A DNA stretch of 64,000 nt from Subtercola sp. Z020 (GCF_002931235.1 NZ_PSTT01000042.1:103956-167955); one strand, 5' to 3'; positions 35,362 to 45,621 are shown, counted from the stretch's first letter. Numbers and translations: made by a program. Notes: generated by a model not told the origin, from the sequence alone.

Positions 35362-36402
35362 ATGAAACTCGGCCCCCAGAGACGCATCGGAGCAATCGCC
35401 TCCGTCATCGTCGCTGCGGCACTCGTTCTGAGTGGCTGCAGCACCGCCTCCGCCCCCGAGGCCACCAGCGCCTCCGGCCTTCCCGTCAAGACGATCGGCG
35501 TGTGGCAGTCCCAGGCCTCCGGTGACGGAGAGAAGCAGACGCTCTCCGCCATCCAGGCCGCAGCCGATGCCGTCGGTTGGAAGACCGTCGTCACCGATTC
35601 GAACGGAGACCCCAAAGCGATGGCGTCGACAATGCAGTCGCTCATCACGCAGAAGGTCGACGCCATCCTGACGGTGTACGTGGCCACCGGCCTGATCGCT
35701 CCGCAGTTGAAAGCGGCAAAGGCGGCAGGCATCCCCGTCATCAGCGTCGGCTACCAGGGCACACCGACCGACGACCTGACCGCCGAATACGCCCCCGACC
35801 AGGCCGAGCAGACCACGATGCTGCTCAAGCGCATGGGCGAAGACCTGCCGAACGGCGGAACGGTCGCGCCCCTCGCCGTCGCCGGCTACTACGGCATCGA
35901 CCAGGAGGTCGACACGCTGAAGTCCGAGGCGGGCACCTACAAGTTCACGCCGCTCGAGCGAGTCGATGTGCCGGTCACCGACATCTTCGGCGGTACGACC
36001 AGCGCCGCGGTCGACGTGCTGAACGCGAATCCCGATCTTGCAGCGCTCTTCACCACCCTCGACATCGGAGCACAGAGCGCCGTTCCTGCCCTGACGCAGA
36101 CCGGGCGCGACGTGCCCATCTACAGCTTCGGCGCCATCCCGGGATCGCTCGCCTTCGTGCGCACCGGCGAGGTCACCCTTGTCACCTCCGACGGAGCGAA
36201 GTCCGGCTTCATCGCCGTCGACGCGCTGCTCGACTACTGGGTGAACGGAACGGCGATCCCGAAGACGACACCGACAGAAGACGCCTTCGAATACACGATC
36301 GTCGACAAGACGACAGCCCCCGCCGACGGCACAGAGGTCTACCCCGAAGCGGACTTCGCCAAACCCTTCCTCGACAAGTGGAAGACCGAGTACAAGATAT
36401 GA
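35362..36402 (+). CDS. Rbs-type ABC transporter substrate-binding lipoprotein
   Basis: 346 residues. Signal peptide with lipobox LVLSGC, then a periplasmic-binding type 1 domain (KTIGVWQSQASGDGEKQTL, VDAILTVYVATGLIAPQLK, GIPVISVGY, DLAALFTTLDIGAQSAVPAL). Captures the substrate of the 35-49 kb catabolic cluster. ATG 35362 chosen because a positively charged signal follows directly and GGAG is 7 bp upstream; 35323 and 35350 are possible in-frame starts. Stop overlaps the permease ATG. Confidence 0.88.
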   Translation: MKLGPQRRIGAIASVIVAAALVLSGCSTASAPEATSASGLPVKTIGVWQSQASGDGEKQTLSAIQAAADAVGWKTVVTDSNGDPKAMASTMQSLITQKVDAILTVYVATGLIAPQLKAAKAAGIPVISVGYQGTPTDDLTAEYAPDQAEQTTMLLKRMGEDLPNGGTVAPLAVAGYYGIDQEVDTLKSEAGTYKFTPLERVDVPVTDIFGGTTSAAVDVLNANPDLAALFTTLDIGAQSAVPALTQTGRDVPIYSFGAIPGSLAFVRTGEVTLVTSDGAKSGFIAVDALLDYWVNGTAIPKTTPTEDAFEYTIVDKTTAPADGTEVYPEADFAKPFLDKWKTEYKI

Positions 36403-37400
36403 GCGTCGCGGCCGCCGGAACTCCGGCACCGGCGCCGGCGGCCGCACCCGCCGCCCGGCGACGCACGGCCGGTGGCACCGTCGAACGGTTCACCCTGCCT
36501 GCCGTGTTCATCTTCACGATCGTGCTGTTCTCGGTTCTGAAGCCCGCGGTCTTTCCGACCGCCACGAACTTCATCGCGATCGTTCAGCAGAACCTGCCCC
36601 TGCTCGTGCTCGTCGGCGGGATCTGCGTCGTTCTGTCGCTGCGGGAGTTCGATCTCTCGTTCGGCTTCATCGCCGGGGCGTCCGGTGCGCTGGCCGTGCA
36701 GTCGATGGTTCTCTGGCAGATGCCGTGGGGGCTCGCCGTGCTGATCGGCATCGCCCTCGGCACCCTGCTCGGCGCCGTCAACGGCATCCTCGTCGCCTAC
36801 ACGCGGCTGCCCTCCTTCATCGGCACTCTCGCAACGGGAGCCACGATCCAGGGCGTCATGCTGGCGATCTCGAACCAGACGATCTTCAGCGGTATCGATC
36901 CGGACTACATCAACATCACCAGCGCCTCGGTCGGCGGCTTTCCGATCGTCATCATCGTGGTCGCCGTGCTGCTGGTCGCCGTCGGCTTCCTGCTGCGGTC
37001 GACCGTCTTCGGTCGGCACGCCTCCGCCATCGGCGACAATCCGGTGGCAGCTCGCATCGCCGGCGTCAACGTGAAACGCACCCAGCTGCTGAGCTTCATG
37101 CTCGTCGGTGCCTGCGCCGGTTTCGCCGGCATCCTGCTGACGTCGCAGTCGGGCCAGTACTACCCCGACCCCGGCTCCAGCCTGCTGCTGCCGGCGTTCG
37201 CTGCGGCGTACCTCAGCCTGTCGCTCGGCCGGGGCTGGCGCTTCAACGTGGGCGGCGCGGTTCTCGGGGCCCTGTTCCTGGCCGTTGTGAGCACAGGCGT
37301 CACGATGCTGAACCAGCCGAGCTGGCTCGCCCAACTCCTGCAGGGGCTCATCCTGCTGATTGCGATTCTGGCCCTGAACCGGCGGCGGGGCACCCGGTGA
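36399..37400 (+). CDS. Rbs-type ABC transporter permease
   Basis: 333 residues. Ala/Pro-rich soluble start, then about 9-10 membrane segments of the BPD_transp_2 family (GGICVVLSLREFDLSFGFIA, VYGRH-like segment RSTVFGRHASAIGDNPVAAR). The usual GIDLSVG helix motif reads EFDLSFG here, a departure typical of members that do not carry ribose or xylose. ATG 36399 overlaps the upstream stop. Confidence 0.86.
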   Translation: MSVAAAGTPAPAPAAAPAARRRTAGGTVERFTLPAVFIFTIVLFSVLKPAVFPTATNFIAIVQQNLPLLVLVGGICVVLSLREFDLSFGFIAGASGALAVQSMVLWQMPWGLAVLIGIALGTLLGAVNGILVAYTRLPSFIGTLATGATIQGVMLAISNQTIFSGIDPDYINITSASVGGFPIVIIVVAVLLVAVGFLLRSTVFGRHASAIGDNPVAARIAGVNVKRTQLLSFMLVGACAGFAGILLTSQSGQYYPDPGSSLLLPAFAAAYLSLSLGRGWRFNVGGAVLGALFLAVVSTGVTMLNQPSWLAQLLQGLILLIAILALNRRRGTR

Positions 37401-38920
37401 CCGCCTGGCTGCGGGCCGAAGGCCTCACCAAGAGATTCAACCTCGTCACGGCGATCGGCGACGCCGACCTCGCCCTCGAACCCGGCGAGGTACGCGGTGT
37501 CGTCGGCCCGAACGGCGCCGGCAAGTCCACGCTCATGCAGATGCTCGCCGGCATCCACACCGTCGACGACGGCGAACTGCTGATCGACGACGTGGCCGTG
37601 CGCTTCCGGGCGCCCGAAGACGCTCTGGATGCCGGCATCGCGCTGGTGCCGCAGGAGATGCAGTTGGCTCCGCACCTGAGCGTCGCGGGCAACATCGTGC
37701 TCGGCCGGGAGCCGCGCCGCCGCGGAATGGTCTCCGAGTCCCGTTCCCGCCAGAGCGCCGAGCGCGCCCTGGGCCGGCTCGGCGCCGGCATCGACCCCTC
37801 CGCCCCCATCCACACGCTCTCTGCCGTCGAGAGGCGCCTCGTGATGGTCGCTCGAGCGCTCGTCTCCGACGCGCGCCTCGTCATCCTCGACGAGCCGACC
37901 GCGGCCCTGGCGCCGCACGAAGCGACGGCGATCCTCTCTATGGTGCGCACCCTTGCCGAGACGGGCGTCAGTTTTCTCTACGTCTCGCATCGGTTCGACG
38001 ACATCGAGGCCATCGCCGACTCCGTCACCGGCGTTCGGGATGCCCGGGTCATCGCCGACCTCGCGCGAACCGAGATCACCCGACCCCGACTCGTCGAACT
38101 CGTGACCCCGGTCGATCACGTCTCGCACCGGGTGGCTCCTGCGAGGGAGGCCGTCGCGGCCGGGTCGCGCGACATCCTCGTCGTCACAGACCTGGTGGCC
38201 GGGCCACTGCAGGGTGTCTCTGTCAACGTCTGTGCCGGTGAGATCGTCGGTGTCGCCGGGCTCGCAGGGTCGGGTGTCGATGAACTCATGTGGGCCGTGG
38301 CGGGCATCGATGCCCGCCGCTCCGGAACCGTCGTCGTCGAGGACGCCCCGCTCCGCTCGGGCGATCGGCTGCACGCCGTGAAGGCGGGGATCGCCTACGT
38401 TCCGGGCGACCGGAGCCTCGCCACCCTGCCGAGCCACGATGTGCGCTCCAATATCTCGGTCGCGAGTCTGCTCGACGTTTCGGTGGCGGGCGTGCCCGTC
38501 GCTCGGCGAGAACAGAGCCGGGTGGCGAAGCTGGCCGAACGCGTGCATCTCGCCGCTCCTCTCGGCATGGCTCTCTCCTCTCTCTCCGGCGGCAACCAGC
38601 AGAAGGCGATCTTCGCGCGCTGGATGGCGACGGATGCGCGGGTGCTGCTGCTCCACGATCCGACGGCGGGGGTGGATGTCGGCGCTCGCGCCGAGATCCA
38701 CCAGCGCGTTCGCGAACTGGCAGCCGAGGGGAACGCCGTTCTGGTCGTGTCGACCGACCTGCCCGAGCTCATCGAGCTGGCCGACCGCATTCTCGTGCTC
38801 GACCGCGGATCGGTGGCCGACGAACTCGTAGGATCGGCCATCACCGAACCGGCCGTTCTGGCCGCGATGACGAGCGGGGTCCCATCGATCTCGCAGACTG
38901 CACTGAAGGAGTCGGCATGA
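37397..38920 (+). CDS. Rbs-type ABC transporter ATP-binding protein
   Basis: 507 residues, two ABC domains. First: Walker A GPNGAGKST, Walker B VILDEPTAAL; its signature reads LSAVERRL rather than LSGGQ. Second: GLAGSGVDEL, signature LSGGNQQK, and LLLHDPTAGVD where the usual Walker-B Glu-Pro is Asp-Pro. GTG 37397 overlaps the permease TGA, so the much longer open frame upstream is not used. Powers the importer of this cluster. Confidence 0.88.
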   Translation: MTAWLRAEGLTKRFNLVTAIGDADLALEPGEVRGVVGPNGAGKSTLMQMLAGIHTVDDGELLIDDVAVRFRAPEDALDAGIALVPQEMQLAPHLSVAGNIVLGREPRRRGMVSESRSRQSAERALGRLGAGIDPSAPIHTLSAVERRLVMVARALVSDARLVILDEPTAALAPHEATAILSMVRTLAETGVSFLYVSHRFDDIEAIADSVTGVRDARVIADLARTEITRPRLVELVTPVDHVSHRVAPAREAVAAGSRDILVVTDLVAGPLQGVSVNVCAGEIVGVAGLAGSGVDELMWAVAGIDARRSGTVVVEDAPLRSGDRLHAVKAGIAYVPGDRSLATLPSHDVRSNISVASLLDVSVAGVPVARREQSRVAKLAERVHLAAPLGMALSSLSGGNQQKAIFARWMATDARVLLLHDPTAGVDVGARAEIHQRVRELAAEGNAVLVVSTDLPELIELADRILVLDRGSVADELVGSAITEPAVLAAMTSGVPSISQTALKESA

Positions 38921-39741
38921 CCACACCGAGCGAACAGACGACCGCGAAGCGCCCGGCAGCACCGGGCGCCGAGAGCGTGCGGGTCAAGGCGAGCGCGGGC
39001 CTCGGATCGGAGAGCTCCCGCAAGGTGCTCTCTGTGCTGCTGTCGTTCACCGAGGAGAACCACACGCAGACCGTGCAGGAGCTCGCCACGTTCCTCGGCG
39101 TCCCGGTGAGTTCCGCCTACCGGTACGTCGGGCAGCTCCGCGAATTCGGGTTGCTCGAAGAAGCCGAGTTCGGGGGCTATCGGGTGTCGCTTCGTGCCGT
39201 CGGCCTCGCCCGCGCAGCGCGAGCGGGCTCGGCCGGGCTCAGCGAGGTCTCTCGCCCGGTGCTCGAACGCCTCGCACGGGAGACCGGCGAGACGGCGCTC
39301 ATCGTGCGCCGGCTCGGGCACGCCGTCGTAGCCGTCGACCTCGAGGAGTCGCGGAGCCCCGTCCGGCTGCGCTTCGAACGGGGAATCCTCATGCCCCTGC
39401 ACCAGGGAGCCGCGGCACGGGTGCTGCTCGCCTCCCTCACTCCCCGCGAGCGTGCCGACTACTACAAGTCGGTCTGGAACATCGAAGAGAGCCCCAAGCT
39501 GCCGACCGACGCCGAGCTCGCCCAGATCGCCGCCGAAGGGTACACGCAGAGCTTCGGGCAGATCGAAGACGAGATCTGGGGTACCGCCGCCGCCATCCGC
39601 GTGAACCGCACCGTCGTCGCCGCGCTCAGCGTGGCCGGGCCCCTCTACCGGCTCGACGACGACAAACGGCGCGAGATCGTTGCTGCGGTGCGCCGCGGCG
39701 CAGACGAGATCAACAGCATCGCCGCCCAGGGCGAGTTCTAG
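38917..39741 (+). CDS. IclR-family transcriptional regulator
   Basis: 274 residues. N-terminal winged helix-turn-helix (about residues 33-95; TVQELATFLGVPVSSAYRYV) and C-terminal effector-binding GAF-like domain (LIVRRLGHAVVAVDL, MPLHQGAAARVLLA, WGTAAAIRV). Co-transcribed with the importer (ATGA overlap). IclR proteins often control aromatic or organic-acid catabolism, so it probably governs both this operon and the divergent Mo-hydroxylase. Confidence 0.9.
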   Translation: MTTPSEQTTAKRPAAPGAESVRVKASAGLGSESSRKVLSVLLSFTEENHTQTVQELATFLGVPVSSAYRYVGQLREFGLLEEAEFGGYRVSLRAVGLARAARAGSAGLSEVSRPVLERLARETGETALIVRRLGHAVVAVDLEESRSPVRLRFERGILMPLHQGAAARVLLASLTPRERADYYKSVWNIEESPKLPTDAELAQIAAEGYTQSFGQIEDEIWGTAAAIRVNRTVVAALSVAGPLYRLDDDKRREIVAAVRRGADEINSIAAQGEF

Positions 39742-39790
39742 AACCCGCCTCCCGACACCCCGCCGACTGCTGAAGAATCGAGAATCCACC

Positions 39791-41281
39791 GTGTCTGAAC
39801 CCTTCCCTCTGTTCATCGGCGGCCGTGCGCACGCCGGCGTCTCCGTGATCGAACGGGAGAACCCCTCGCGCCCCGCCGAGATCGTCGGGTCGGTCGCCGC
39901 GGGCGACGCTGCTCTCACGACCCTGGCCATCGATGCCGCCCAGCTGGCCTTCCCCGCGTGGGCGGAGCTCGGCGTCGAGGTGCGCACCGGCCTGGTTCGC
40001 GAGGCGATCAGCCGGGCATCCGCCACCAATCCCGACCGCGCGGAGATGCTCGCCCGGGAACTCGGCAAGGTCGCTGTGGATGCGCTCGGCGAGCTCGGTT
40101 TCGCCGCGGCCTTTGCGGCCTACGCCGCTCCGGTGGCCGAGAGGCTGAGCGCCGATGTCGTGGTCGAAGACGCAGAGGGCCGACTCGTCACCGTGCAGGA
40201 GCCGTTCGGTGTCATCGCCGCGATCACCCCGTGGAACGCCCCGGTCATCCTCGCCGCACTGAAGGTGGTGCCCGCCCTGATGACGGGCAACACGATGGTG
40301 CTGAAGCCGTCGCCGCTGGCTCCACTCGCTGTGACGCAGTTCCTCTCCGAGGTCGCGAGCCAGTTGCCCGACGGCGTGCTGAACATCGTCAACGGCGGAA
40401 TGGAGGTCGGTGAGACCCTCGTCGCAGACCCCCGCATCGCGAAGATCACCTTCACCGGCGGGCTGGCCACGGCCCGCTCGATCGCCGCGACCGCGGCCCG
40501 CCGGGTGACACCCACGGTCATGGAGCTGGGCGGCAACGACGCAGCCATCTTCCTGCCTGACGCCGAGTACACAGAGGCGATGTACACCCGGGCCGTCTTC
40601 GGCGCGTTCCTGACCAGCGGCCAGGTCTGCATGGCCATCAAGCGCATCTTCGTCCCCGTAGATCGCCACGACGAGTTCGTCGCCGGGTTCCTCGCGGCCG
40701 CCGAGAAGGTGCTGCACGTGCGGAACCCGCTCGACCCCACCTCGACAATGGGCCCGGTGGTCAGCCGCGAACACCAGAGCCGGCTGAACGACCTGATCCG
40801 GTCGGCCGAGGCCGCCGGCGGGACCCTCCACGAGGTGGGCAGCTGGGAGGTCGCCGACGAGGACGCCGACGGGTACTGGGTGCGGCCGACCCTCGTGACA
40901 GGCCTGACCGACGAGCATCCGCTGGTCAGCGACGAACAGTTCGGGCCCGTCGTTCCCGTGCTCACCTACCAGAGCGAAGACGAAGTCGTTCGGCGGGCGA
41001 ACAGCGTCGAACAGTCGCTGGCGTCGTCGGTCTGGTCGACCGACGACGAGCATGCTGCGGCCGTGGCACGGCGGCTCGATGTCGGCTTCACCTTTCTGAA
41101 CTGCGCGAACCGCGCCGGCACATCGCTCCGCGCCGCGTTCGGCGGGCGGGGCCTCAGCGGCCACGGCCGCGAGTTCGGGCCCCTCGGGCTCGGCGAGTAC
41201 CTGCAGTCGCACTCCATCAACTACCCGAACGCCGTTCGGCAGGGCACGGCCCTCGGCAACGCCTACCCGGTGCCGGCGTGA
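39791..41281 (+). CDS. NAD(P)-dependent aldehyde dehydrogenase
   Basis: 496 residues, complete family length. Catalytic Cys in LTSGQVCMAIKRIF, general-base Glu in MELGGNDAA, substrate-channel ITPWNAPVI, and cofactor loop FTGGLATAR. GTG 39791 gives SEPFPLFIGGRAHAG, the usual start; the upstream open frame overlaps the IclR gene. Probably oxidises the aldehyde formed from the imported compound by the dehydrogenase that follows with a GTGA overlap. Confidence 0.9.
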   Translation: MSEPFPLFIGGRAHAGVSVIERENPSRPAEIVGSVAAGDAALTTLAIDAAQLAFPAWAELGVEVRTGLVREAISRASATNPDRAEMLARELGKVAVDALGELGFAAAFAAYAAPVAERLSADVVVEDAEGRLVTVQEPFGVIAAITPWNAPVILAALKVVPALMTGNTMVLKPSPLAPLAVTQFLSEVASQLPDGVLNIVNGGMEVGETLVADPRIAKITFTGGLATARSIAATAARRVTPTVMELGGNDAAIFLPDAEYTEAMYTRAVFGAFLTSGQVCMAIKRIFVPVDRHDEFVAGFLAAAEKVLHVRNPLDPTSTMGPVVSREHQSRLNDLIRSAEAAGGTLHEVGSWEVADEDADGYWVRPTLVTGLTDEHPLVSDEQFGPVVPVLTYQSEDEVVRRANSVEQSLASSVWSTDDEHAAAVARRLDVGFTFLNCANRAGTSLRAAFGGRGLSGHGREFGPLGLGEYLQSHSINYPNAVRQGTALGNAYPVPA

Positions 41282-42354
41282 GTGCCGCCGCTCCCCGCGC
41301 GGGCGGGCGGGTCGTCGAGCTGGTCGCCGAGCGGTCGCTCGACGTCGTCGAGCGCGAAGTACCCGAGCCCGGCCCGGGCGAAGCGCGCGTGCGCATCCGC
41401 GCGGTCGGAATCTGCGGCACCGACGTGCACGGCTACCTCGGCCGCTCCGACCGGCTGCCGATGACCCTCGGCCACGACGCGGTCGGCATCGTCGACGCGC
41501 TCGGCGCCGATGCCGACGCCGAGCACGGCACGGCCGACGACGTGACTCCCGCTGTCACCGTCGGCGATCGCGTGACCATCGATCCGACCGTGCGGTGCGG
41601 CGTGTGCGGCTCCTGCCGTGCCGGACTGCCGCAGGTCTGCTCGGGCGGCGGCTACCTCGGCATGACCGCGACCGGCACCATGGCCGATTACCTGACCGTG
41701 CCAGTGGGCAACCTGGTGCCCGTCGCCGACGGGGTCTCGGATGTCGCGGCCACCGTGCTCGAACCGATCGCGGTGGCACTGCACCTGCTCGATCGCGTCG
41801 GCGCGTTCTCGCCTCCGGCACGGATCGCCCATGTGATCGGCGGCGGCCCGCTCGGGGTGCTGCTCGGCCAGACGCTCGGGGTGTTCGGCTGGGCGGTCAC
41901 CGTGCACGAACCCCAGGCCTACCGCCGGATCGTTGCCGCCTCGGCGGGCCTCTCGGTCGCCGAACCGGGCCAGGTCACCCCCGACTCCGCACCCGTGCTG
42001 ATCGTCGAGACCTCCGCCACCGCCCCGGGCGTGCAGCTCGCGCGTACCCTGGCCACTCCGGGGTCGACCATCGGACTGGTCGGGAGAGCCCCCGCCGATT
42101 TCACCAGCGCCGAGATCCTGTTGAAGGAGCTCTCCGTGTTGGGCGTGCGAGCGGGAGTGGGTCAGTATCCCGCCGCGATCGACCTGGTCGCCCGCGGACT
42201 CGTCACCCCGCTCATCACGGTGTCGCACGAGTTCGCGCTGGACGCGGCATCCGAAGCCTTCGCCGCGGTCACCGACCCGGCGCGTGAGGTGATGCGGGCC
42301 GTTCTGCTCGCCGAACCGACACCCGAACGCTCCACCGAAGGGAACACCCCATGA
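41278..42354 (+). CDS. Zinc-dependent MDR alcohol dehydrogenase
   Basis: 358 residues. Catalytic zinc ligands in VGICGTDVHG, LGHDAVG (Asp instead of the usual Glu after the His) and VLEPIAV; structural zinc cysteines in RCGVCGSCRAGLPQVC; nucleotide loop IGGGPLGVLLG. Probably oxidises a primary or secondary alcohol upstream of the aldehyde dehydrogenase step. GTG start overlaps the ALDH stop. Confidence 0.86.
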   Translation: MSAAAPRAGGRVVELVAERSLDVVEREVPEPGPGEARVRIRAVGICGTDVHGYLGRSDRLPMTLGHDAVGIVDALGADADAEHGTADDVTPAVTVGDRVTIDPTVRCGVCGSCRAGLPQVCSGGGYLGMTATGTMADYLTVPVGNLVPVADGVSDVAATVLEPIAVALHLLDRVGAFSPPARIAHVIGGGPLGVLLGQTLGVFGWAVTVHEPQAYRRIVAASAGLSVAEPGQVTPDSAPVLIVETSATAPGVQLARTLATPGSTIGLVGRAPADFTSAEILLKELSVLGVRAGVGQYPAAIDLVARGLVTPLITVSHEFALDAASEAFAAVTDPAREVMRAVLLAEPTPERSTEGNTP

Positions 42355-43100
42355 CCCACGACATCACCGGCTACCGGGCGAAGGTGGGTGTCGTCGTACC
42401 GTCGACGAACACCGTCGTCGAACACGACACGGCGATGCTCGCACCGCACGGCGTGACGTTCCACACCGGGCGCATGTACATCGACAACCCGGCCATGAAC
42501 AGCGACGAGACGTTCGTGAACCTGATCGAGCAGATCCGCGCCTCGATGAAGGTGGCGCTCCGCGACGTGATGACGGCCAAACCCGACCTCATCATGATGG
42601 GCATGTCGGCGGAGACCTTCTGGGGAGGTGTGGAGGGCAATGCCTCCTTCATCAAGCGGGTCGAGGCGATGGTCGACGGGTTGCAGGTCACGACCGGCGC
42701 CTCTGCCTGCCGGGCTGCCCTCGAAGCGTTCGACGTGAAGAAGATCGCCGTCTTCTCGCCCTACCAGCCGGTGGCCGATGTGAACGTGAACCGGTACTTC
42801 ACCGAGGCCGGGTTCGACGTGCTGAAGGTGACCGGCCTGCGGGTGCCGAGCGCGACGGCGATCGCCGAGGTCACTGAGGAGCAGGTCATCAGAACCCTGC
42901 GTGAGATCGACTCCCCCGACGTCGAAGCCATCGTGCAGGTGGGCACGAACCTCTCCATGGTGCGCCTCGCCGACCAGGCGGAGCACTGGCTCGGCAAACC
43001 GGTGATCGCCATCAACGCTGCCACCATCTGGCACACGCTCCGAAGCGCCGGCTTCACCGACACCTGGGGCGCCGCCGGCTCACTTCTGCGCGACCACTGA
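42351..43100 (+). CDS. Asp/Glu-racemase superfamily protein, maleate isomerase/arylmalonate decarboxylase-like
   Basis: 249 residues. Same fold and length as maleate cis-trans isomerase and arylmalonate decarboxylase (GVVVPSTNTVVEHD near the start, INAATIWHTLRSAG near the end). The two positions that hold catalytic cysteines in isomerases are not Cys here: Met85 in GMSAETFWGG and Gly198 in VQVGTNLSM; the only cysteine is Cys120. So it may use other chemistry, for example decarboxylation or hydrolysis, or bind ligand only. Genomic place, with hydro-lyase and hydrolase genes, suggests a substituted dicarboxylate substrate. Confidence 0.75.
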   Translation: MTHDITGYRAKVGVVVPSTNTVVEHDTAMLAPHGVTFHTGRMYIDNPAMNSDETFVNLIEQIRASMKVALRDVMTAKPDLIMMGMSAETFWGGVEGNASFIKRVEAMVDGLQVTTGASACRAALEAFDVKKIAVFSPYQPVADVNVNRYFTEAGFDVLKVTGLRVPSATAIAEVTEEQVIRTLREIDSPDVEAIVQVGTNLSMVRLADQAEHWLGKPVIAINAATIWHTLRSAGFTDTWGAAGSLLRDH

Positions 43101-43152
43101 CCGGGCTCCGCCCTCACGCCTTCCGCCGCACTTCTTCGAGAAAGAGATCGAC

Positions 43153-44385
43153 ATGACCGAGCCCACTCCCGCCACCGAATCCGAAGCGCCCCTCGATGCC
43201 GATGTGATCGTCGTGGGTGGGGGCCCGGTGGGAACCACGACGGCCCTGAAACTCGCACACGGCGGGCTCCGCGTCATTCTGCTCGAAGGCCGCGACGCCA
43301 CGAGCCTGGAACACCGGGCCACCACCTTCCACCCGCCGACCCTGGAAATGCTCGACGAACTCGGCCTGGCTGAGCCGCTGATCGAGAAGGGCATCATCGC
43401 CCCGTCGTACCAGTTCCGCGACGCCAAGCTCGGCAAGATCGTCGACCTCGAATTCGAGATCCTGAAGGAGGACACCCGGTACCCGTTCCGTCTCCAGGTC
43501 GAGCAGAGCGTGATGACGACCATGGCGAACGCGGCGCTCGAGGCCCACCCCCTCGCCGAACTGAACACGCAGTCGAAGGTCACCGGCATCCGGCGCCGCG
43601 CGAACCATGTCGAGGTCGAGGTCGCATCCGGTCCTCGAACCGGCACTCTCCGAGCCAGCCATGTCATCGGGGCCGACGGTATGAAGAGCACGATCAGGCA
43701 GGCACTCGACGTGGGATTCAGCGGGCACACCTATCCCGAACGGTTCCTCGTCATCTCGACCTCGGCTCCTCTTCACGAGCTGCTGCCCGACATCGCCAGC
43801 GTCAACTATGTCGCCGACCCGGTCGACTGGCACGTCCTGATGCGGAACCCGAGCGGATGGCGCATCCTCTTCCCGGCGCCCTTCGATGAGGAGACTCCCG
43901 AGCATCTGCTGTCGCCCGAGAACGTGCGGCGCCAGTTCGCCCGGGTGCTCCCCGGTCGCACCGACGACGAGGCTGACGCCGCCATCGACTGGGCGACGCT
44001 GTACGAGGTGCACCGCAAGGTGGCCGAGACACTCCGCGTGGGCAACGTCTACCTCGTCGGCGACGCGGCCCATGTGAACAACCCGATGGGCGGCATGGGC
44101 ATGAACAGCGGCGTGCACGACGGCTACCTGCTCGCCGAATTGCTGGTGCGCGGTTCGGGTGGTGTGGATGTCGATGCAGAACTCGAGGCGTGGGCCGAGA
44201 AGCGTCGCGCGGTGGCGCTCGACTTCGTCGGCAAAGAGACCGAGGGCAACTGGTCGGCGCTCCGTGACACCGACGAGGAGCGCCGAGCGGCGCAGCGGGC
44301 CAGTTGGCAGGCGCTGGGAGAAGACGACGATGCCCGGCGCGACTTCCTCCTCACCTCCTCGATGCTCGCGAGCCTGAAGGACTGA
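43153..44385 (+). CDS. FAD-dependent monooxygenase (PHBH/PheA-type aromatic hydroxylase)
   Basis: 410 residues. Group A flavoprotein monooxygenase: ADP-binding [18 protein letters not shown] (residues ~17-34), the DG motif [13 protein letters not shown], and the GD motif [20 protein letters not shown]. Hydroxylates or opens an aromatic or heteroaromatic ring with NAD(P)H and O2 in the cytoplasm. Length is shorter than phenol hydroxylases and close to salicylate, 6-hydroxynicotinate and pyridine-carboxylate monooxygenases. Central enzyme of this cluster if the substrate is a ring. Confidence 0.88.
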   Translation: MTEPTPATESEAPLDADVIVVGGGPVGTTTALKLAHGGLRVILLEGRDATSLEHRATTFHPPTLEMLDELGLAEPLIEKGIIAPSYQFRDAKLGKIVDLEFEILKEDTRYPFRLQVEQSVMTTMANAALEAHPLAELNTQSKVTGIRRRANHVEVEVASGPRTGTLRASHVIGADGMKSTIRQALDVGFSGHTYPERFLVISTSAPLHELLPDIASVNYVADPVDWHVLMRNPSGWRILFPAPFDEETPEHLLSPENVRRQFARVLPGRTDDEADAAIDWATLYEVHRKVAETLRVGNVYLVGDAAHVNNPMGGMGMNSGVHDGYLLAELLVRGSGGVDVDAELEAWAEKRRAVALDFVGKETEGNWSALRDTDEERRAAQRASWQALGEDDDARRDFLLTSSMLASLKD

Positions 44386-44389
44386 ACCG

Positions 44390-44989
44390 ATGCAGCCGTT
44401 CACCGTGCACACCGGCGTGGGCGTTCCGCTCCGGCTGAGCAATGTCGACACCGACCAGATCCTTCCCTCGAAGTACCTCAAGCGCGTGACGCGGTCGGGG
44501 TACGAAGATGCCCTGTTCGCCGCGTGGCGACAGAGCCCCGACTTCGTGTTGAACGACGCCGCCTTCGCCGGGGCATCCGTTCTCGTGACCGGCCCCGACT
44601 TCGGCACGGGCTCGTCGCGGGAGGTCGCGGTGTGGGCCCTGCAGGACTATGGCTTCCGAGCGGTGATCGCTCCGCGGTTCGGCGACATCTTCCGCACCAA
44701 CGCCGGCAAGTCGGGGCTGGTGGCCGTCGAGCTCGCTGAGCCGCTCGTGCTGCGGCTCTGGGAACTGCTCGATGCGTCCCCGGGCAGCAGCCTGACGGTC
44801 GACCTCGAGCGCAACGTCGTCGAGGCCGGCAACGACTTCACCGAGCCGTTCACCCTCGACGAGTACACCCGGTGGCGCCTGCTCAACGGGCTCGACGACA
44901 TCGCCATCACGCTCGAGTCCGAGGGCGACATCGCCGTCTTCGAGCAGCAGCGGTCACCGCTGAAACCGAGAGTGGGGAGCAGACGATGA
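44390..44989 (+). CDS. LeuD-like hydro-lyase small subunit
   Basis: 199 residues, aconitase swivel domain of isopropylmalate-isomerase type: [20 protein letters not shown], then [21 protein letters not shown] carrying the substrate-binding Ser-Ser-Arg. Pairs with the LeuC-like subunit at 45618. The gene sits away from leucine biosynthesis genes, next to a FAD monooxygenase and a lyase, so a catabolic hydratase such as dimethylmaleate or citraconate hydratase is more likely than leucine synthesis; this is inference from context. Confidence 0.85.
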   Translation: MQPFTVHTGVGVPLRLSNVDTDQILPSKYLKRVTRSGYEDALFAAWRQSPDFVLNDAAFAGASVLVTGPDFGTGSSREVAVWALQDYGFRAVIAPRFGDIFRTNAGKSGLVAVELAEPLVLRLWELLDASPGSSLTVDLERNVVEAGNDFTEPFTLDEYTRWRLLNGLDDIAITLESEGDIAVFEQQRSPLKPRVGSRR

Positions 44990-45621
44990 CCGGTCGTGAC
45001 ACCGTGATGAGCGACGAGGAGGCCGGCTTCGGCGGTCATCTCCGACCGGGCCGAAAGCCCGCCGTCGTCTTCGTCGACTTCGTGCGCGCGTACTTCGAAC
45101 CGGGCCAGCAGCTCTACATGGGGCTCGACGACTGCCTCGGGAGCGCAGGCCGCGTGCTGGCCGCCGCGCGGGAGGCCGGCGTACTCATCGTCCACACGAA
45201 GGTCTCGTTCGCGGCCGGCGGCATCGACGGCGGCCAGTTCTTCCGCAAGGTCGGCGCGCTGGCCTCCTTCGTCGGCGACACTCCGGCGGGCGAGATCATG
45301 CCGCAGGTACGGCCCGATCCAGGCGAGCCGGTGCTGGTCAAGCAGTACGCGAGCGCTTTCTTCGGCACGTCGCTCGCCTCGACGCTGCAGGCCAACGGGG
45401 TCGACACTCTCATCATCACCGGTGTCTCGACGAGTGGCTGCGTGCGTGCGACCGCAGTGGATGCGCTGCAACACGGGTTCGTGCCCCTCGTGGTGCGCGA
45501 TGCGGTGGGCGACAGGGCCGACGGTCCGCACGAGGCGAACCTCTACGACATCCAGGCCAAGTACGGCGAGGTCGTCTCTGAGCGGGACGTGCTCGGCTAT
45601 CTCGGGTCGGTGTCGAAGTGA
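44986..45621 (+). CDS. Isochorismatase-family cysteine hydrolase (maleamate/N-carbamoylsarcosine amidase-like)
   Basis: 211 residues. Catalytic triad visible: Asp in [11 protein letters not shown], Lys in [11 protein letters not shown], Cys in [12 protein letters not shown], with the cis-peptide segment before it. Hydrolyses an amide or carbamoyl bond. GTG/ATG overlaps on both sides put it inside the leuDC-like pair, so it acts in the same pathway, plausibly releasing ammonia from a maleamate-type ring-opening product. Start ATG 44986 overlaps the stop of the small hydro-lyase subunit. Confidence 0.86.
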   Translation: MTGRDTVMSDEEAGFGGHLRPGRKPAVVFVDFVRAYFEPGQQLYMGLDDCLGSAGRVLAAAREAGVLIVHTKVSFAAGGIDGGQFFRKVGALASFVGDTPAGEIMPQVRPDPGEPVLVKQYASAFFGTSLASTLQANGVDTLIITGVSTSGCVRATAVDALQHGFVPLVVRDAVGDRADGPHEANLYDIQAKYGEVVSERDVLGYLGSVSK

